NCBI GenBank assembly: GCA_030278955.1
Contig: JAOANR010000004.1
Location: 13,876,428-13,940,427 of the forward strand
Direction: 5' to 3'
Source: Hygrophila difformis
Lineage: Eukaryota > Streptophyta > Magnoliopsida > Lamiales > Acanthaceae
DNA: 64,000 bases
The first letter of the stretch is position 1. Every line of letters begins with the position of its first letter. The notes under the pieces are model-generated. The model worked only from the letters and a program-made list of their open reading frames with translations. It was not told where the DNA came from and searched no databases. A program made the position numbers and the translations under genes. Positions 23,165-35,162 of the stretch are shown one piece after another.

Positions 23165-24499
23165 ATGTTGCTCCTCTTGTGGGTTGTTTTGGCGTCTCTC
23201 ATGTGTCCTCCGAGGACTAGGAGACGAGTTGCTGATGAGGCTGGCCCCAGTCATGCCGCTCCGGCGATGCCTGATTTCGACGAGAGCGGGTCAGAGGAGG
23301 ACGAGGAGCAGCGGGGTCCGCGACTCAGGGGTCTTCCGGACGAGGTGCGTCCTCACCGGCACGACAGGTTCCGGTTTAGGACGAAGGCTGCCCAGGACTT
23401 TTATTTCGACGAGCTTCGTCGAAACAGGGCTTACGTCCCTGAGAGAGGCATATATCCTCTTCATATGGGCGACGACAGGGTCAGTGCAGTCTTGGAGTAT
23501 CTGCAGTGGACTGGTCTGGCACGTCACCCCGAGGGCGTCGCCTCCGGTTATTTGGCTATGGAGGTTATTGCAAACATTGGCGGTCTCGGGGAGGGTGACG
23601 ATCTATCCCGGGTATGGGTTCGTGGTCGCTATCTCGACTTCAGTGCTCGGGCGATCAATGTCTATTTTGGCTTGCCCGACGATGGCGTATTCCGACCCCA
23701 GCCTGAGGGACGTGTTCTTGCTCCTGCGTGGAACACCTAATGCACCATAGTGCCTCCTCAGTTCGAGCACAGTCATGAGCTTCGTTTGACGTCGGTGGAC
23801 TCCCCTTGGCGAGAGCTTGCTCAGCTGTGGTTAGGGCGTGTCCGGCCGATATCCCGGAGCCACATTGTCCTGGATCACGTCTACGAGACCATTTGCTTCA
23901 TCGCGCGAGACGGTAGGGTGAATGTAGGAGCTTGCATCGAGGACAACTTGCGGGGCATGCGAAGAGGACGAGGGAGTAGGGTGATTACCCATGTTCACCT
24001 CATCCGTGGGTTGTGCGCGGCGCAGGGGATTCGCACTACACCGGAGACAGACCCGTACGACCTAGCACCGGGCCGTTGCTACCGTATCCCAACTTATGCT
24101 GAGTGGCGTAGCGCCTTACGTCGTGGGGCTCCCCGTGCTGTACTTCGCCCGCAGCCTGATGACGGCGGCTTGATCCTTGTTGTACCACCGGAGCAGCCAC
24201 CCCCTCCTCCAGTAGTTCCACCTCCTGCTGGGGCACCTCCTGCTGTGGCACCTCAGGGGCAGGAGATGATTCAGATGCTGCAGATGATGCAGGAGATGCG
24301 GGTCAGTATGGACGCCGGGTTTGCAGCTGGGCAGGCTCGTTATGACGCTCTCGACGCTAGGTTGGACTTCTATCAGACCCGTATGGACTCGTTTGCTACG
24401 AGGCAGGCTCGGCAGCAGGCCACCATGTCCGACATGTACGCCTATGTGCGGCAGATGGACGACTACATGCGCCGGCAGTTCCCGCCTCCCGATCAGTGA
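23165..24499 (+). pseudogene. Athila-type plant-transposon-domain ORF, antisense inside the inner element
   Basis: About 444 codons in one frame, interrupted by a single TAA at 23738-23740. The start MLLLLWVVLASLMCPPR follows the intron acceptor by one base. An acidic stretch comes next (DESGSEEDEEQRG), then the conserved region (KAAQDFYFDELRRNRAYVPER, RVWVRGRYLDFSARAINVYF), recognisable as the putative plant transposon protein domain found in Athila-like ORFs downstream of pol. After the stop come LGRVRPISRSHIVLDHVYE, a proline-rich segment, and a methionine-rich coiled-coil tail ending MRRQFPPPDQ. The ORF at 35163-36358 is collinear and ends similarly (HFPPRFPPPDQ). The gene runs opposite to its host element and has its own upstream region. 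Its function is unknown. Confidence 0.75.
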
Positions 24500-25013
24500 T
24501 GTCTCCTTTTGGTTTCGTGTTTTCGTTTAGGTTTTGCATTTAGACGTACTTTGTTGAGTTTCCTCCTTATGAGGACGTTGCTGTTGCCTGGGGATTGTGA
24601 TTTATATTTTCGTTATGTTATTGCTTAGTTAGGTGTTTGACATGTGTTAGTTGTTTGCTGCTGTTTTAGAACCATGGTTTAATTGTTCTGTCCATTTTAT
24701 GGTTTGAGATGTTCTGGGTTTACTGTTACCTTCCTATCGTATCTGCATGTGTGTGGATTGCCCAACAATTCCTACGCCGTTGCTTGACTAAACCGCTTGG
24801 ATGAATTAGCGTGATAAGATACACGGGATTAGAGTTTATACATAAAATATATAGTTGCTCTTAAGGGAAAAATTTTATTGAATGAAGATTAGTCTTTTAA
24901 TAGGTATCAATTTATCAGGGTTTTCTTGTAAAGGTTGTTGGAATTTATTTATTTATTTATTTATTATTATTATTATTTTTTATATATGTACATATTTACG
25001 TATATATATATAT

Positions 25014-25032
25014 TTTATTATTATTATTATTA

Positions 25033-25094
<62 letters not shown>

Positions 25095-25096
25095 TT
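25014..25096 (+). repeat. (TTA)n microsatellite
   Basis: About 27 TTA/ATT units with one TCA interruption, within an AT-rich stretch 24880-25230 between the antisense gene and the coiled-coil ORF. No gene is supported there. Confidence 0.95.
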
Positions 25097-25272
25097 GGTC
25101 TAGGGTTGTAGGTTCCCCTCTTTGATTATGGTAGTTAAAGATTTAAATAAAATGTATGGAATAAATTTAAATAGGCTTGTATTTTTATTACTCAAGAATT
25201 AAATTTGGTTTACAAGCATTCGAAACGGAAATAGCAATGGTGCATCAGTATGGATCCCTAAATCTAGGGTGA

Positions 25273-25650
25273 CTAGGCAGGTATATCCTCGATGGGATCG
25301 TCCTCGTCGCTGGATATGTCAATGGGAATGGGTGTCCCCACCGGGCTCGGACTCGGAGGGAAGATGTCAGCCTCTAGGCCCAGCAGCTCAGCTCCTAAGT
25401 GTCCTATTTGCATCATCAGTTCGTTATCCTTGTTTTGGAGTGCAACCACTAGTGTTTGGAGTTCGGCGACTTGGGCCTTGAGTTGGGTTATTTCATGATG
25501 GTCAGCTTCCCTAAGATTTCTCAGATAGTCCACGTTACTCTCTAGATGCCCCACTCGAGCTTTGAAGTGATTGACATGTTGTTGGGACTCGAGATATGCG
25601 TTGGTCAGTTTCATCATCAGGTTGGTCATGTTCGCGTTCGGTTCAGCCAT
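25273..25650 (-). CDS. Coiled-coil ORF near the gag position of the inner element
   Basis: A 125-aa ORF in the sense orientation, starting about 330 bp after the primer-binding site, where gag normally begins. Residues ~5-95 are heptad-rich and probably a long coiled coil (MTNLMMKLTNAYLESQQHV, AQVAELQTLVVALQNKDNEL). The C-terminus is proline-rich, then acidic (SSDEDDPIEDIPA). I see no gag homology domain and no CCHC zinc knuckle. It could be a diverged or truncated gag N-terminus or an acquired protein; the reading frame is intact. Confidence 0.5.
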   Translation of the reverse strand: MAEPNANMTNLMMKLTNAYLESQQHVNHFKARVGHLESNVDYLRNLREADHHEITQLKAQVAELQTLVVALQNKDNELMMQIGHLGAELLGLEADIFPPSPSPVGTPIPIDISSDEDDPIEDIPA

Positions 25651-25980
25651 CTAATATCAACAAGGGAGGTTAGAGTTAGACATTTTTCAGGTAAAGTTAA
25701 GATATGCACGAATTTAAGTCTATATGCAACATGCAAGTGCAAGTCCCTTCCCCATAGAAAAAAAAAATTAGTTTGTTTTAAAATAAATTGCTAAAGGTTG
25801 GGCCTCTATAGCGGGCCAAAATTTAATATTTCTTCGGCTAAGATTTTGGGCTAGGTAAAAAGGATTATAGACTTTTGGGCTAAAAATAATACTAGTAGTC
25901 AACATAAATAATTTTAAAAGAAATAACACTTGGGTTTAAAAATAATGGTTTAAAATAATAGTAGTAGCTTTAAAAATTTT

Positions 25981-25997
25981 CCGGGCTCTGATACCAA
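25981..25997 (-). other. Primer-binding site of the inner element
   Basis: The minus strand reads TTGGTATCAGAGCCCGG, next to the LTR that starts at 28719 and ends at 26000. It fixes the element's orientation as right to left. Confidence 0.85.
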
Positions 25998-25999
25998 CT

Positions 26000-28719
26000 T
26001 GTAACACCCCGGATTTGATAACCCAGGCCGGGATGTCACCGCCGCATCTCCCTAGCAAGACACGGCTTCCCGAGCTCACTAAGGAAATGCAAGGCTTGTG
26101 GGTATGTAAAAGATTTAAAACATTTCAAGATTTAGTCCGGAAATTTATAATACTTAATACGATAGTAGTAATCATCATGCGCGAAAAATAAATAGAGAAA
26201 GTGCAGCATAAAGTAAATCACGGCCAACATGGCCAAATCCTCGGGTTTAACAGGCCCGGTAAAAAGAACAGTACGATGCAGAAATTAAAATGTCCGTTAT
26301 GATTTCCCCCAAGTGCATATGCAATGCGTCACTCGACATACTCTGTAAAAAGGAAAATGACAACGGTTGTCAGTATAAAAATATACTGAGTAAGTTAATC
26401 CCTAACCAACAAATAAAAGGGGTTACAAGTGTTTAAACTAAAGATTTCGCTTACCGTACGAGAATTAAAAATACATAATTTATTAGCAGCGGAAAAAAAC
26501 ATGATTAAAGGGCTTAATCTTAAAAGCGTAATTTAAAGCATAATTTAAGATGCATAAACTTTAAATACATAATTAAAGACATGATAAATATGATTTAAGC
26601 ATAATGAAACACTCACACAAGTCTTTTACTTTTCATCCCGTAGACTAAGAAGAGGACACCATACCGGGAGATCACTAACGAGGCAATCTCAACATAGGAC
26701 CACTAACGAGGCAGTCCAAACAATGGGAGACCACTAACGAGGCAGTCTCAAAGATAGTAGGACCACTAACGAGGCGATCCAAAAAGATAGTAGGACCACT
26801 AACGAGGCGATCCACAAATACAGCGCGCGAGATCACTAACGAGGCAATCTCAGATAGTAAGGAGACCACTAACGAGGCAGTCTCAAAGATAATGATAGTA
26901 TGAAGATCGGCTCAGCCTAGTGAACGGGATTTTTCGAAAGTTCGTATTTCAAAGTTATCAAAGGATCGATATCGCGTTTTCAAAGTTCGAGTTTTCTCAA
27001 GTTCGAAAAATCCTATTCGAGGCAGTTTACGCCTTTCTTAATTAAAAATTCGTCCTTTCTCCAAAAATTCTGAAATTTTTACAGTAATTCAAAAACACAC
27101 ACACGAACAACTTTCATGTTTTAAGTTTTTGGAAATAAGGTTCCGAAGCGAGTCGAATTTCGAGTTTATTGCAAGGAATAATTTCTGTCTTAAAAACTGT
27201 TTTCGTCACAGGTTTGTGCAACGCCGATTAAAAATTCATTTCAAAACCAATCAATGTAAAATTTTTACAGTAACTACACAACATGTTAAGGAACAACTTT
27301 TATGTTTTAAGAATTTGGAAATAATGAATTCTTGGTACTCAAAAATCGAGTGCAACTCACTGCATACTCGCGGCCCTTAAAACAATTTTAAAGCAGTTCT
27401 AAAAATTCGGCCGTTTGACATATCAAATGAACACCTACAACTCTTGTTTAGGAATGCAAAGTTAAATCATTCGAAAAAATGGGTGAAAAACATGCATCAA
27501 GTTGAATATGGAAATCTGTCTCAGTTTTAAAACGTTCGGTTCGATACAGAAAGTTTACGGTGTGATTTGGGATAGCAAAACTCAATGTCAACGGCTGAAA
27601 TTTGGACACAAGATAGATAAAGGTGTTAGGAACAACTTTTATGTTGAAAAGTTTTCGGTTTGAATTCCCAAAGGTCGAGTTTTAGGCGAGTCTTTAAAAT
27701 TGGACGAAAATAGGGTTTTTGAAAACCGATTTTTGTTACAAACCTATATCTCGAGATTTAAACAACAAACAACCATGAAAATTTGTGAGTAAGGTTTTAA
27801 CTTACCTAGAATGATGATAGGGTTGCTGGATTGGGTTTCCGGACGTCCTAGGGTCACGACGAACGGCCAACTTCTCCGATCGCTTTTTGTTCATTTTCCG
27901 ACGTGAATTCGTAGTAAGGAAAAAGGGTTAGAATATGAGTTTCTGAGATCTATGGACGAATTGAAACTTTGTACAATAGCTTACCAAGAGTGTAGAGGGC
28001 AGGGGCTTGTCCCGGTCATCCCGTCGTCGCCGGAATACTTGCCGGAAAGTGGTGTCGAAGGAGTTTGAACTTGGAGAGGGAATTGAGGGTGGTGGCTTGA
28101 ATGTTTTCTGAAAACCTAGGGTTTGGGGCGCCCCTAGGGTGTTCTTAAGCCTTCCCCAAGGCTGAGATTCGATTGCCATGATTAGGGGTGTTGTTTTTGG
28201 CAAGAAAATCGCCATGGAAGGAAAGTTTACACTTTCAGCACCTCTGGCGCGCTGGTGGCGCGCACCTAAGCTTTTGCCCGCGCGGAGCACGCGTGGGCTG
28301 CCCTGGAGTCGCGACTCCTTCGTCCGCGCGGTGGCCGCGCGGCGGCGCGCGGAGAGCGCGGGCCGGCCGGACCGGCCGGTTCAGCGGTCCGCGTGTTCCG
28401 TCGGGTCTTTCCTTGCGTTCCCCTATCGGTTTTCTACGTGTTAGCTCGATTCCTTGGGTCGTTTCCGGTTCGGAATCTTTTCCTTAAACTTGTTACGAGT
28501 CCGGCTTATCGTTCGCAACATTTCCGTGTCCTAATTAGCCTAGTCTAAATTGGTTCCAACTCCTCCTATCGTCCTTGTGATCTAATTCGTGATGTATTTT
28601 GTGATTTATTTCGTGACTGAACTTAGAAATTAGTTCTAAGCTGCCTACGTACCCTGTGAAGGGATCAAGTCATGACGTAGTTCAAAACAATTTGAATTTG
28701 TTTTTCCTCGGGTGTTACA
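26000..28719 (-). repeat. 5' LTR of the inner element
   Basis: 2720 bp, the partner of 19037-21788. The GC module is at 28322-28341, where the adjoining GC tract is about 9 bp longer (GGCCGGCCGGACCGGCCGG). The hairpin array is at 26666-26885. Confidence 0.9.
26666..26885. repeat. Array of seven hairpin units (inner 5' LTR)
   Basis: The same array as at 19701-19920. Here unit 3 has the fully paired GAGAC/GTCTC stem, so the mismatch in the other LTR is a private change. Confidence 0.85.
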
Positions 28720-29227
28720 ATGATTATTTTTAAATTATTATTGTCATTGTTATAGAAGCCCAAATTATTATTAAAGTTTCCTAGCTATATTATTTTTGAG
28801 CCCAAATTATAATTCTTTTTGACTCAATATAGAGGTCCGAGGATTTTAACTATTATTTTTAAAGCATTCATTCCATGAAAATGAATTTTTACTATTAAAA
28901 CCCATGGAAATTCGAAATATATATATATATACATAGTGCATGAATTATTTTTGGGGGGAAATCATCATTTGCATGTGCATACTGCATTGCCTAAACTTAG
29001 AGAACTTAGAAGCGTGATATATTCTAACTTAAACCTTTTGCTTGCACTACATAAATTAGACGCTTGACATCAAATTAGGAGCGCTTTCTAACGACTGATT
29101 TTGCCTTGGTCCTAGATCTTGATCGCTTACATCTAGCGTGCCCACATCTAATATCTCCCTTTACCGATCTACCTTTCAAATTTTCTTAACTCTAACGTGC
29201 CTTATATTAGGAATAATGAATAGGCAG

Positions 29228-29450
29228 TTATGGGGACATAACTGAAGTCCTAAGGGGGAGAGGATGTGATACCCCGTAATAATTTATCTTTGGAGTTCGA
29301 CTCGATAAGATGTATCTTAAATCATAAACAAACAAATTCAATTTGTTTTGAACTACGTTATGGCTTGATCCGTTCACAGGGTACGTAGGCAGCTTCGAAG
29401 TTTTAATTCTAAGTTCAGTCACAAAACAATAAAATAAACAAAAGGATTAG
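29228..29450 (+). repeat. PPT plus LTR-start fragment of a third related element
   Basis: CAGTTATGGGGACATAACTG, a purine tract AAGGGGGAGAGGA, TGATACCCCG, then AATTTGTTTTGAACTACG and GGGTACGTAGGCAGC. In this order it matches the reverse complement of 21700-21840, the inner element's 3' junction. So the outer element's interior contains its own copy of a PPT/LTR start followed by ~180 bp of LTR, in the plus orientation. The rest of 28725-29514 is non-coding. Confidence 0.65.
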
Positions 29451-29514
29451 TTCCTAAATGAGAAAAGCCGAAACACAACTTCGAGGACGAAGTTGATTCT
29501 TAAGGAGGGTAGAC

Positions 29515-32227
29515 TGTAATACCCGGGAATTTTGCAACATAACATAAATAAATAAATAAATAAACAATAAATAAATATAATATATAAATATACATGATAA
29601 ATAGATAAAGAATCATAAGAGATGAGAAATGGAATTTAACTTAAAAAGGAATCAAAATTTCGAGAACCCGGGAAGCCGAAGACAATTTAATCAAATAAAT
29701 GGTTACACGGGAACCCAATACCGATAGATTCAATAACTCGAGTCCAAATGAAAATTTAGATCCGAACAAAAATTAGGATAGGAAATTGGAGCCCGAAAAT
29801 CGGAGCCCGAGAACATAGAGGGATAGAAGCTCGAAAGAGAGGATAATAGAGCCGACGGATCGCACGACCCACCCAGACCGAAGTCCAGGCGGAGTCCGCG
29901 TGGTGGCCGCGCGCTGTTTGGCCTAAAGGCGCGCCAACCCCGCGCCACTCGACAGAAACAACTGTTGCGAGATTTTCTCGCCCGAATCCGGATTTTTCGA
30001 CTTCGGTTGCTTTTCTTCCGGCTCAAGACACTTAGAGGCAGCCTTTGGATGTCCCCTAGGTCTTGCACATCTATAAATAACCATCTTAAACAACCCGAAC
30101 ACTTTTAAAAAACCCTACGAAAATCTCTATACGTACCAAACCCTAATCCCGGAGTCGTCGGAGGCACGGAGGCAATAGAAGACTGAGTTTGGACGAAAAT
30201 CCAGGGACCCTCATCGCCGGGTAAGATCTTGTCAATTCTTTTTCATTCAAGATTCGAGAACGAATCCTAATTAAACCTCTTTTCGATTCTAAACCCCAAT
30301 CCGGACGCGTTGAGGAAAAACGAAGTATCTCGGAGGGAGAACGAAGGACTGGAAGCCACGCCTCCGAATCGACGAGCCAGAACGTCCATAGATCGGTAAG
30401 TTAATACTTACATGGTTTGGGAGAATTAAAATTCACTTGATCTAAAGATTTGAATCAAGAACGTAAAATCTGTCACAACTAAAATCCTTACGGCGCAGCG
30501 TTTTTGCACGATTTTTCCGAACCCTTAAAACTGTTCAAACGAGAAAACTTAAAACATGAAAAATGTTCCTAAGACATAGATCTATCTGCTGTAAAAATGT
30601 CATAAATTTTCATCTTGTTTTGTTATCTGAAAATGACCGCAAACAAACCTGCCTTCGACTTAGATCTTGAAACGGTGATAGATTCTTAGTCCGAACTTGA
30701 GGTTGATTTTTACCCTAGATCTAGACTGATTTAGGATTGGAGTTAAACATAAGAGTTGTAAATCTATACGTTTAGAACACCTCCGTAAATATTTGGAATT
30801 TTTTGTTGAGATTTGATAACGGAAATCGATTCCAAACCGAACTGTTCTAAATTTAGATCTTGAAATCTTGACAGATTCTTAGTCCGAAGTTGCAGGCATT
30901 TTTGACAATAGATATGGGACGAATTAGATCTTTTTTTGAACATGAAACTTGTAGATGTATGTCTTAAGCATCTCCCTGTAAAATTTCGTCAAATTTGGAG
31001 TTGGTTTTCTATGGTAGATCGTGTAATCTTGAGACTGCTGTTGGAAATTCCGGACAGATTTGTAAACTGATAGAAATCTACGTTTTTGACTTACTTCCGT
31101 ATCTCGGATTGAAAAACTTAAAACATGAAACTTGTTCATCTCTGTGTTTTCGAGTCACTGGTCAAATTTTCAGAATTTTTGAACTTAAAACCTATTTTTA
31201 ACTAATTGTTGAGTAAACAGTGGTTTTGACCAAGTAAAATCTTGAAAATCTTGTTGAAAAGGATTTTAAATGATATCGGAGCGAATAGCGTCCTGAAATA
31301 GGATATTTTGAGAAACTTACTAAATTTGTAAATTGTTCGTTCTAAATAAAGAGAAGATTAAAACATTGTGGGTTATGACTAAGCTGGATACTGTCAATGT
31401 TCTCTACGGCTTGGGACATAAGAGCCCAAGTGTATGTCTAGTGGACGCAAGAGCCCTAGCAAAATATTGATCGTATGGCTAGCGGACGGAATAACTCTAT
31501 TAAAAAGATTGACCATGATACTCATGGACATAAGAGCCCAAGCGTAAGGCTGGCGGACATAAGAGCCCTGGCGATGGTGATCTGTGAAAGAAACGAAACG
31601 AGATATTTGTTTAAATTAAATTTCGGTTAAATTGTGCTTTTAAATTTATGGCAATTTATTTTAATTACTTTGCAAGCTATATTTATGATCTTATGGAATT
31701 CATGTCTTTTAAATTATGCCATTAAATTATTTTTAGATAAATAAATTAAATTATGGGGTGTTATGCACATGTTTTCTTTAAGTCTGGTTAATGGCTTTGA
31801 AACCCCATAATCATGTCTGTGTTAACTTGCTTAGCAAGTCTTTGCTGACCAAACTATGTTTTTCCCCTTTTTCTTTCAGAGCTGAAGAATATGCATCATC
31901 ATATGCATTCATGGGAATTTTGGGGAAATACTTTATTTTTAAATTTTGCGTTAGACTAGAAATTGCATGAACGGGCCTGTTTAACCCGTATTTTGGCCGT
32001 GTTGGCTCAATTTTAAATTCCGCTGCATTATACATATGTAATTGTTACTTTCCGCTGCAGCTTTGATATAATATTTTCAAACTATATATGAATGGGCTGT
32101 TTGAATGTCTTAAATTCTGAAAAACCATAGCCTTGCATCTCTTTAGCAAGCTTGGAGAAACCGTGTCTTGCTAGGGAGGTGTGGCGGTGACACCCCGACC
32201 TGGGTGACCAAAAACTGGGGTGTTACA
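29515..32227 (+). repeat. LTR 2 of the outer chromovirus-like element
   Basis: 2713 bp, the partner of 16238-18965. It is preceded by the purine tract AAGGAGGGTAGAC. It starts TGTAATACCCGGG, where LTR 1 reads TGTAATATGCGGG. The GC module at 29894-29913 has one C-to-T change. Confidence 0.9.
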
Positions 32228-32232
32228 ACATG

Positions 32233-32298
32233 AGTTTGCATATCTTAGTCACAAAGTAAGTCATATGAGGAAGGATTGTACATTTCTACTAGGCATTT
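32233..32298 (+). repeat. Copia 5' LTR, second fragment
   Basis: It contains AAGTAAGTCATATGAGGAAG and TTCTACTAGGCATTT, as in the 3' LTR at 49462-49527. It lies between the right TSD of the chromovirus-like element and the Athila-like element. Confidence 0.85.
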
Positions 32299-33553
32299 TG
32301 GTGTGTGGAATAATTTCCAACACAACTCGCAGTGCACGGTCCAAGTAATATCCGGAGAAACCGGGTCGAATCCACATGGAACAATGAATTGCTATAATTT
32401 ACTAAATATAAGTGCAAGTAAGTTAGTTTATCTAAATTCCTAAATTTTCAATTAAAAATAAAACAAGAAAAAGTTCCAATGAATGAACAAGAGAGAAAGA
32501 GAATTGATTTATGCACTAGATGATGAATGGGGATCCCTAGATCTTTCAATTGTTGAAAAACTTTGCAATTGCATATAAAAATCGAATTTTTAATTAATTA
32601 ATATGCCCACTTAGAATTATCACAATTTAGAAAACTCCCGGTTTTAATAACATTAAATTCCTCCGGCTAGTGATTATCCTAAGTTTGGTTCTAACAATTT
32701 TGGCTCTTTTTCAAGTTACCAATTATTAGAATTAATTCATTCAATTATTTTTTGTTCAAGTATTTTTCAGCCACTTAAACAATATAAAGTCCTGGTTCAG
32801 TTCTCCTTTCGGTCTCACCAAACGCACATTGGAATTGACCAAATTAACATATAATTAAAGAAATTCATATTAACGATTGCAGAAATCAACAATGTCACGA
32901 TCTAGGTTTCCCCAAACGATGGGTTTAGCCTAGCATAATGTCACAAGAACGCAAAAGAATAGTAAAAGAAAACATAGTCTGTAACAGAATTGGTGAAGAA
33001 ATTCCGGTGTAGATCTCCACTCGATTGCCTTCAACTTGCTCTTCTCTCTTCCTAGATGATGGATGAAAAAGATATGGAAGTATTCTGAGATTATTGAATG
33101 ATTCAGAACCCTGAATTGGCTTGGAGACGTTTTATTTATAGACTGGATAGCAGATGGTATGAATCAGTCAGGAGATACACGGGATAACACTGAATCAGCC
33201 CAAGATTTGGGCCATTTTCGGAAATGGCGCGGTATCCGCGCGGCCTGACACGAACCGCGCGCCTAGTGCGCGGTGGTCCTCTGTCGTGCGCTGGGTTGCG
33301 CGGTCGATTCACTGTGCGATCCTTCTTCAGTCTTCTTTTTGGTCCCTTTTTCCTTTGGCTTACTAAAAACACCTAAAATAATGCAATCTCACCACAAAAT
33401 ACATTAAAATGCATAAATTCATGAATGAGATCATAATTAATTATTTTTACTCAAAATCATTATTTTTAGCAATTAATTTCACATTTTCCATAAATTAAGC
33501 CTTTAACTTATTAATTAATCACAAGTAAATACCGCACTTTGTGCAAGGTATCA
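32299..33553 (-). repeat. 3' LTR of the Athila-like element
   Basis: 1255 bp, partner of 43234-44523. It holds a GC-word region at 33226-33305 and, 86 bp further on along the minus strand, a TATA box TATAAATAAA (33131-33140). Relative to the other LTR it lacks a segment near 33310 and has an extra GCGCGCCTAGTGC segment. Confidence 0.9.
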
Positions 33554-35162
33554 ACATCCTCACACTAAGTCTTGTTCGTCCCCGAACAAGGTAAAACTAA
33601 AACCTAACAATATCAACACACATAGTAGCTGCCAAAATGTCTAAAAGCTAAACTACAACCAATCACAAGCTCAAACACTCCCACTTAGCTCAACCCTCAC
33701 CAAGACCGCACAAGGAAATATGTATATAAATGTATAAAGTGCTCTCATAAGAACAGGGTAAAAATTCACTCAATACCAAGACAATGCAAGTATCACTATA
33801 AATTTGTAACACAATCACATAATCACCACACTTAGGATTTCTCATAAGGAATCAATAGGTCTTTAAAATGGTTATAATGGGGCTAGGGTCATGAGGTAGA
33901 AAATATGGATAAAGTAGGCTAATAAAAATGGAACAAGTTCTTCAACTTCCAATACTTATCCAAAAATAATCCCACATACCCAAATATAACACATATGATG
34001 CTCCATAAAATTGCATCAAGAGTTCAACTCAAACCATAAAATGTAGTAGTATGTGCCCAACATAAATTGCTGTTGTTGTTTTTTTTTTTTTTTGCTGGAA
34101 TTACATAGCTTTACAGTTTTATTTAGAGGAACTCCATTCTCCGAATAATGGAGACGGAACTTCAACTCTCTTTGTTCTTGACATAGAGTGTAAACTCTTT
34201 GTCAGCGGAACAACTGTGTAAGCTACATAAATTCACTTTTGTTTTTCTTCTTTTTTTCTTTCTTTTGGCTTTTTTTTAACATAGCAAAATGTAGGCACTA
34301 TATTAAAAAAAAATTCCTTCTATTCTTCCTCTCTTTCAAATAATTCTTCCTAAACTTCCCCAAAAATTACCATACGCCAAATGTACCACTAAAAAAATTC
34401 ACTTGTTCCACGGGTTTAAATTCTGAAGGCTTATAAAAATGGTGGCTAGTGAGAAAAATATAGTGGGTTATCAAAGAAAACAGGATAACAGGCTCAGAGG
34501 GGCTTCCCTAAAGATAAATATGTGAAAGGTAGGAAGTGTTTAGGCCATGAGCTTCTAGGTGCCTATATCATATTTCTCATCAAAATTCCAGATAGTAATC
34601 ACATGCATTATAATCATAAATAATAATTCTAAAAGCATGTCTGGTTCACATAATCAAGAAAAAGTAAAGTCAAAAATAAAAGTTCTCTCCAAAGGGCTTT
34701 TTGGTTGAACATAATGGTTATGTAGCATGAGGGGACTCATTTAAACTCAATCAATCAATCTACTCTCACAAGTTCTCAGTCAAGTTCAACTCATAGACAA
34801 AAATACAACTACTAGTGGTGACGTACAGTGAGCAATGTATCATGAACATGGGATATCCCCCATTCTCACACTAAAGGTTGGCATTGTCCTCAATGACTAA
34901 GCAAATAATCAAGGCAAACATATCAAGCACATAATTCATCCCAGTGATACTACATGACACTAATAAAAGGCAACATAAACATGCATAGGGTCATAATGTG
35001 TGATATCCAAAATATAAAATAATACAACCCAATTAAAAACATACTCAATAAAATACTCCTAAATAAAAACTCCACATCCTAGACATAGACTCCAAATAAA
35101 AAATAAAAATAATAAAAAAAACTAAAATAAAAAGAAAAGAAAAGAGAAAAAAAATTGTAATA
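33554..35162 (-). other. Non-coding 3' region of the Athila-like element
   Basis: 1.6 kb between the extra ORF and the 3' LTR. Poly-A/T rich; the minus strand ends TTAGTGTGAGGATG, the likely purine-rich tract before the LTR. An exact repeat GTTCGTCCCCGAAC (33568-33581) forms a short palindrome. No gene seen. Confidence 0.6.

Larger units (their letters stand above)
19037..28719 (-). mobile_element. Inner chromovirus-like element, nested, opposite orientation
   Basis: LTRs 19037-21788 and 26000-28719 are flanked by a perfect TSD ATGAT (19032-19036, 28720-28724). The PBS (minus strand, 25981-25997, TTGGTATCAGAGCCCGG) abuts the right LTR. A purine tract abuts the left LTR at 21789-21801. The element therefore reads right to left and lies antisense inside the outer element, 71 bp from its LTR. 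The 4.2-kb interior holds, in element order: a coiled-coil ORF (sense), a (TTA)n tract, an antisense intron-bearing gene, and a chromodomain remnant (sense). RT, RNase H, protease and the integrase core are gone, so it is non-autonomous. Confidence 0.88.
16238..32227 (+). mobile_element. Non-autonomous chromovirus-like LTR element (outer)
   Basis: Two LTRs of about 2.7 kb (16238-18965 and 29515-32227) begin TGTAATA and end TGTTACA. They are flanked by a perfect 5-bp TSD ACATG (16233-16237, 32228-32232). The PBS TGGTATCAGAGC (initiator-Met type) follows LTR 1, and a purine tract precedes LTR 2. Without the inner insertion, the interior is only about 0.86 kb and encodes no gag or pol. The ends and the GAGGACGAAGTTGATTC text before the PPT resemble Tekay/Del chromoviruses, so it is probably a deletion derivative mobilised in trans. 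It sits inside the copia 5' LTR. Confidence 0.88.

Noticed and set aside
24882..25103. 73-aa ORF rich in isoleucine
   Set aside because: It is a translation of the (TTA)n microsatellite.
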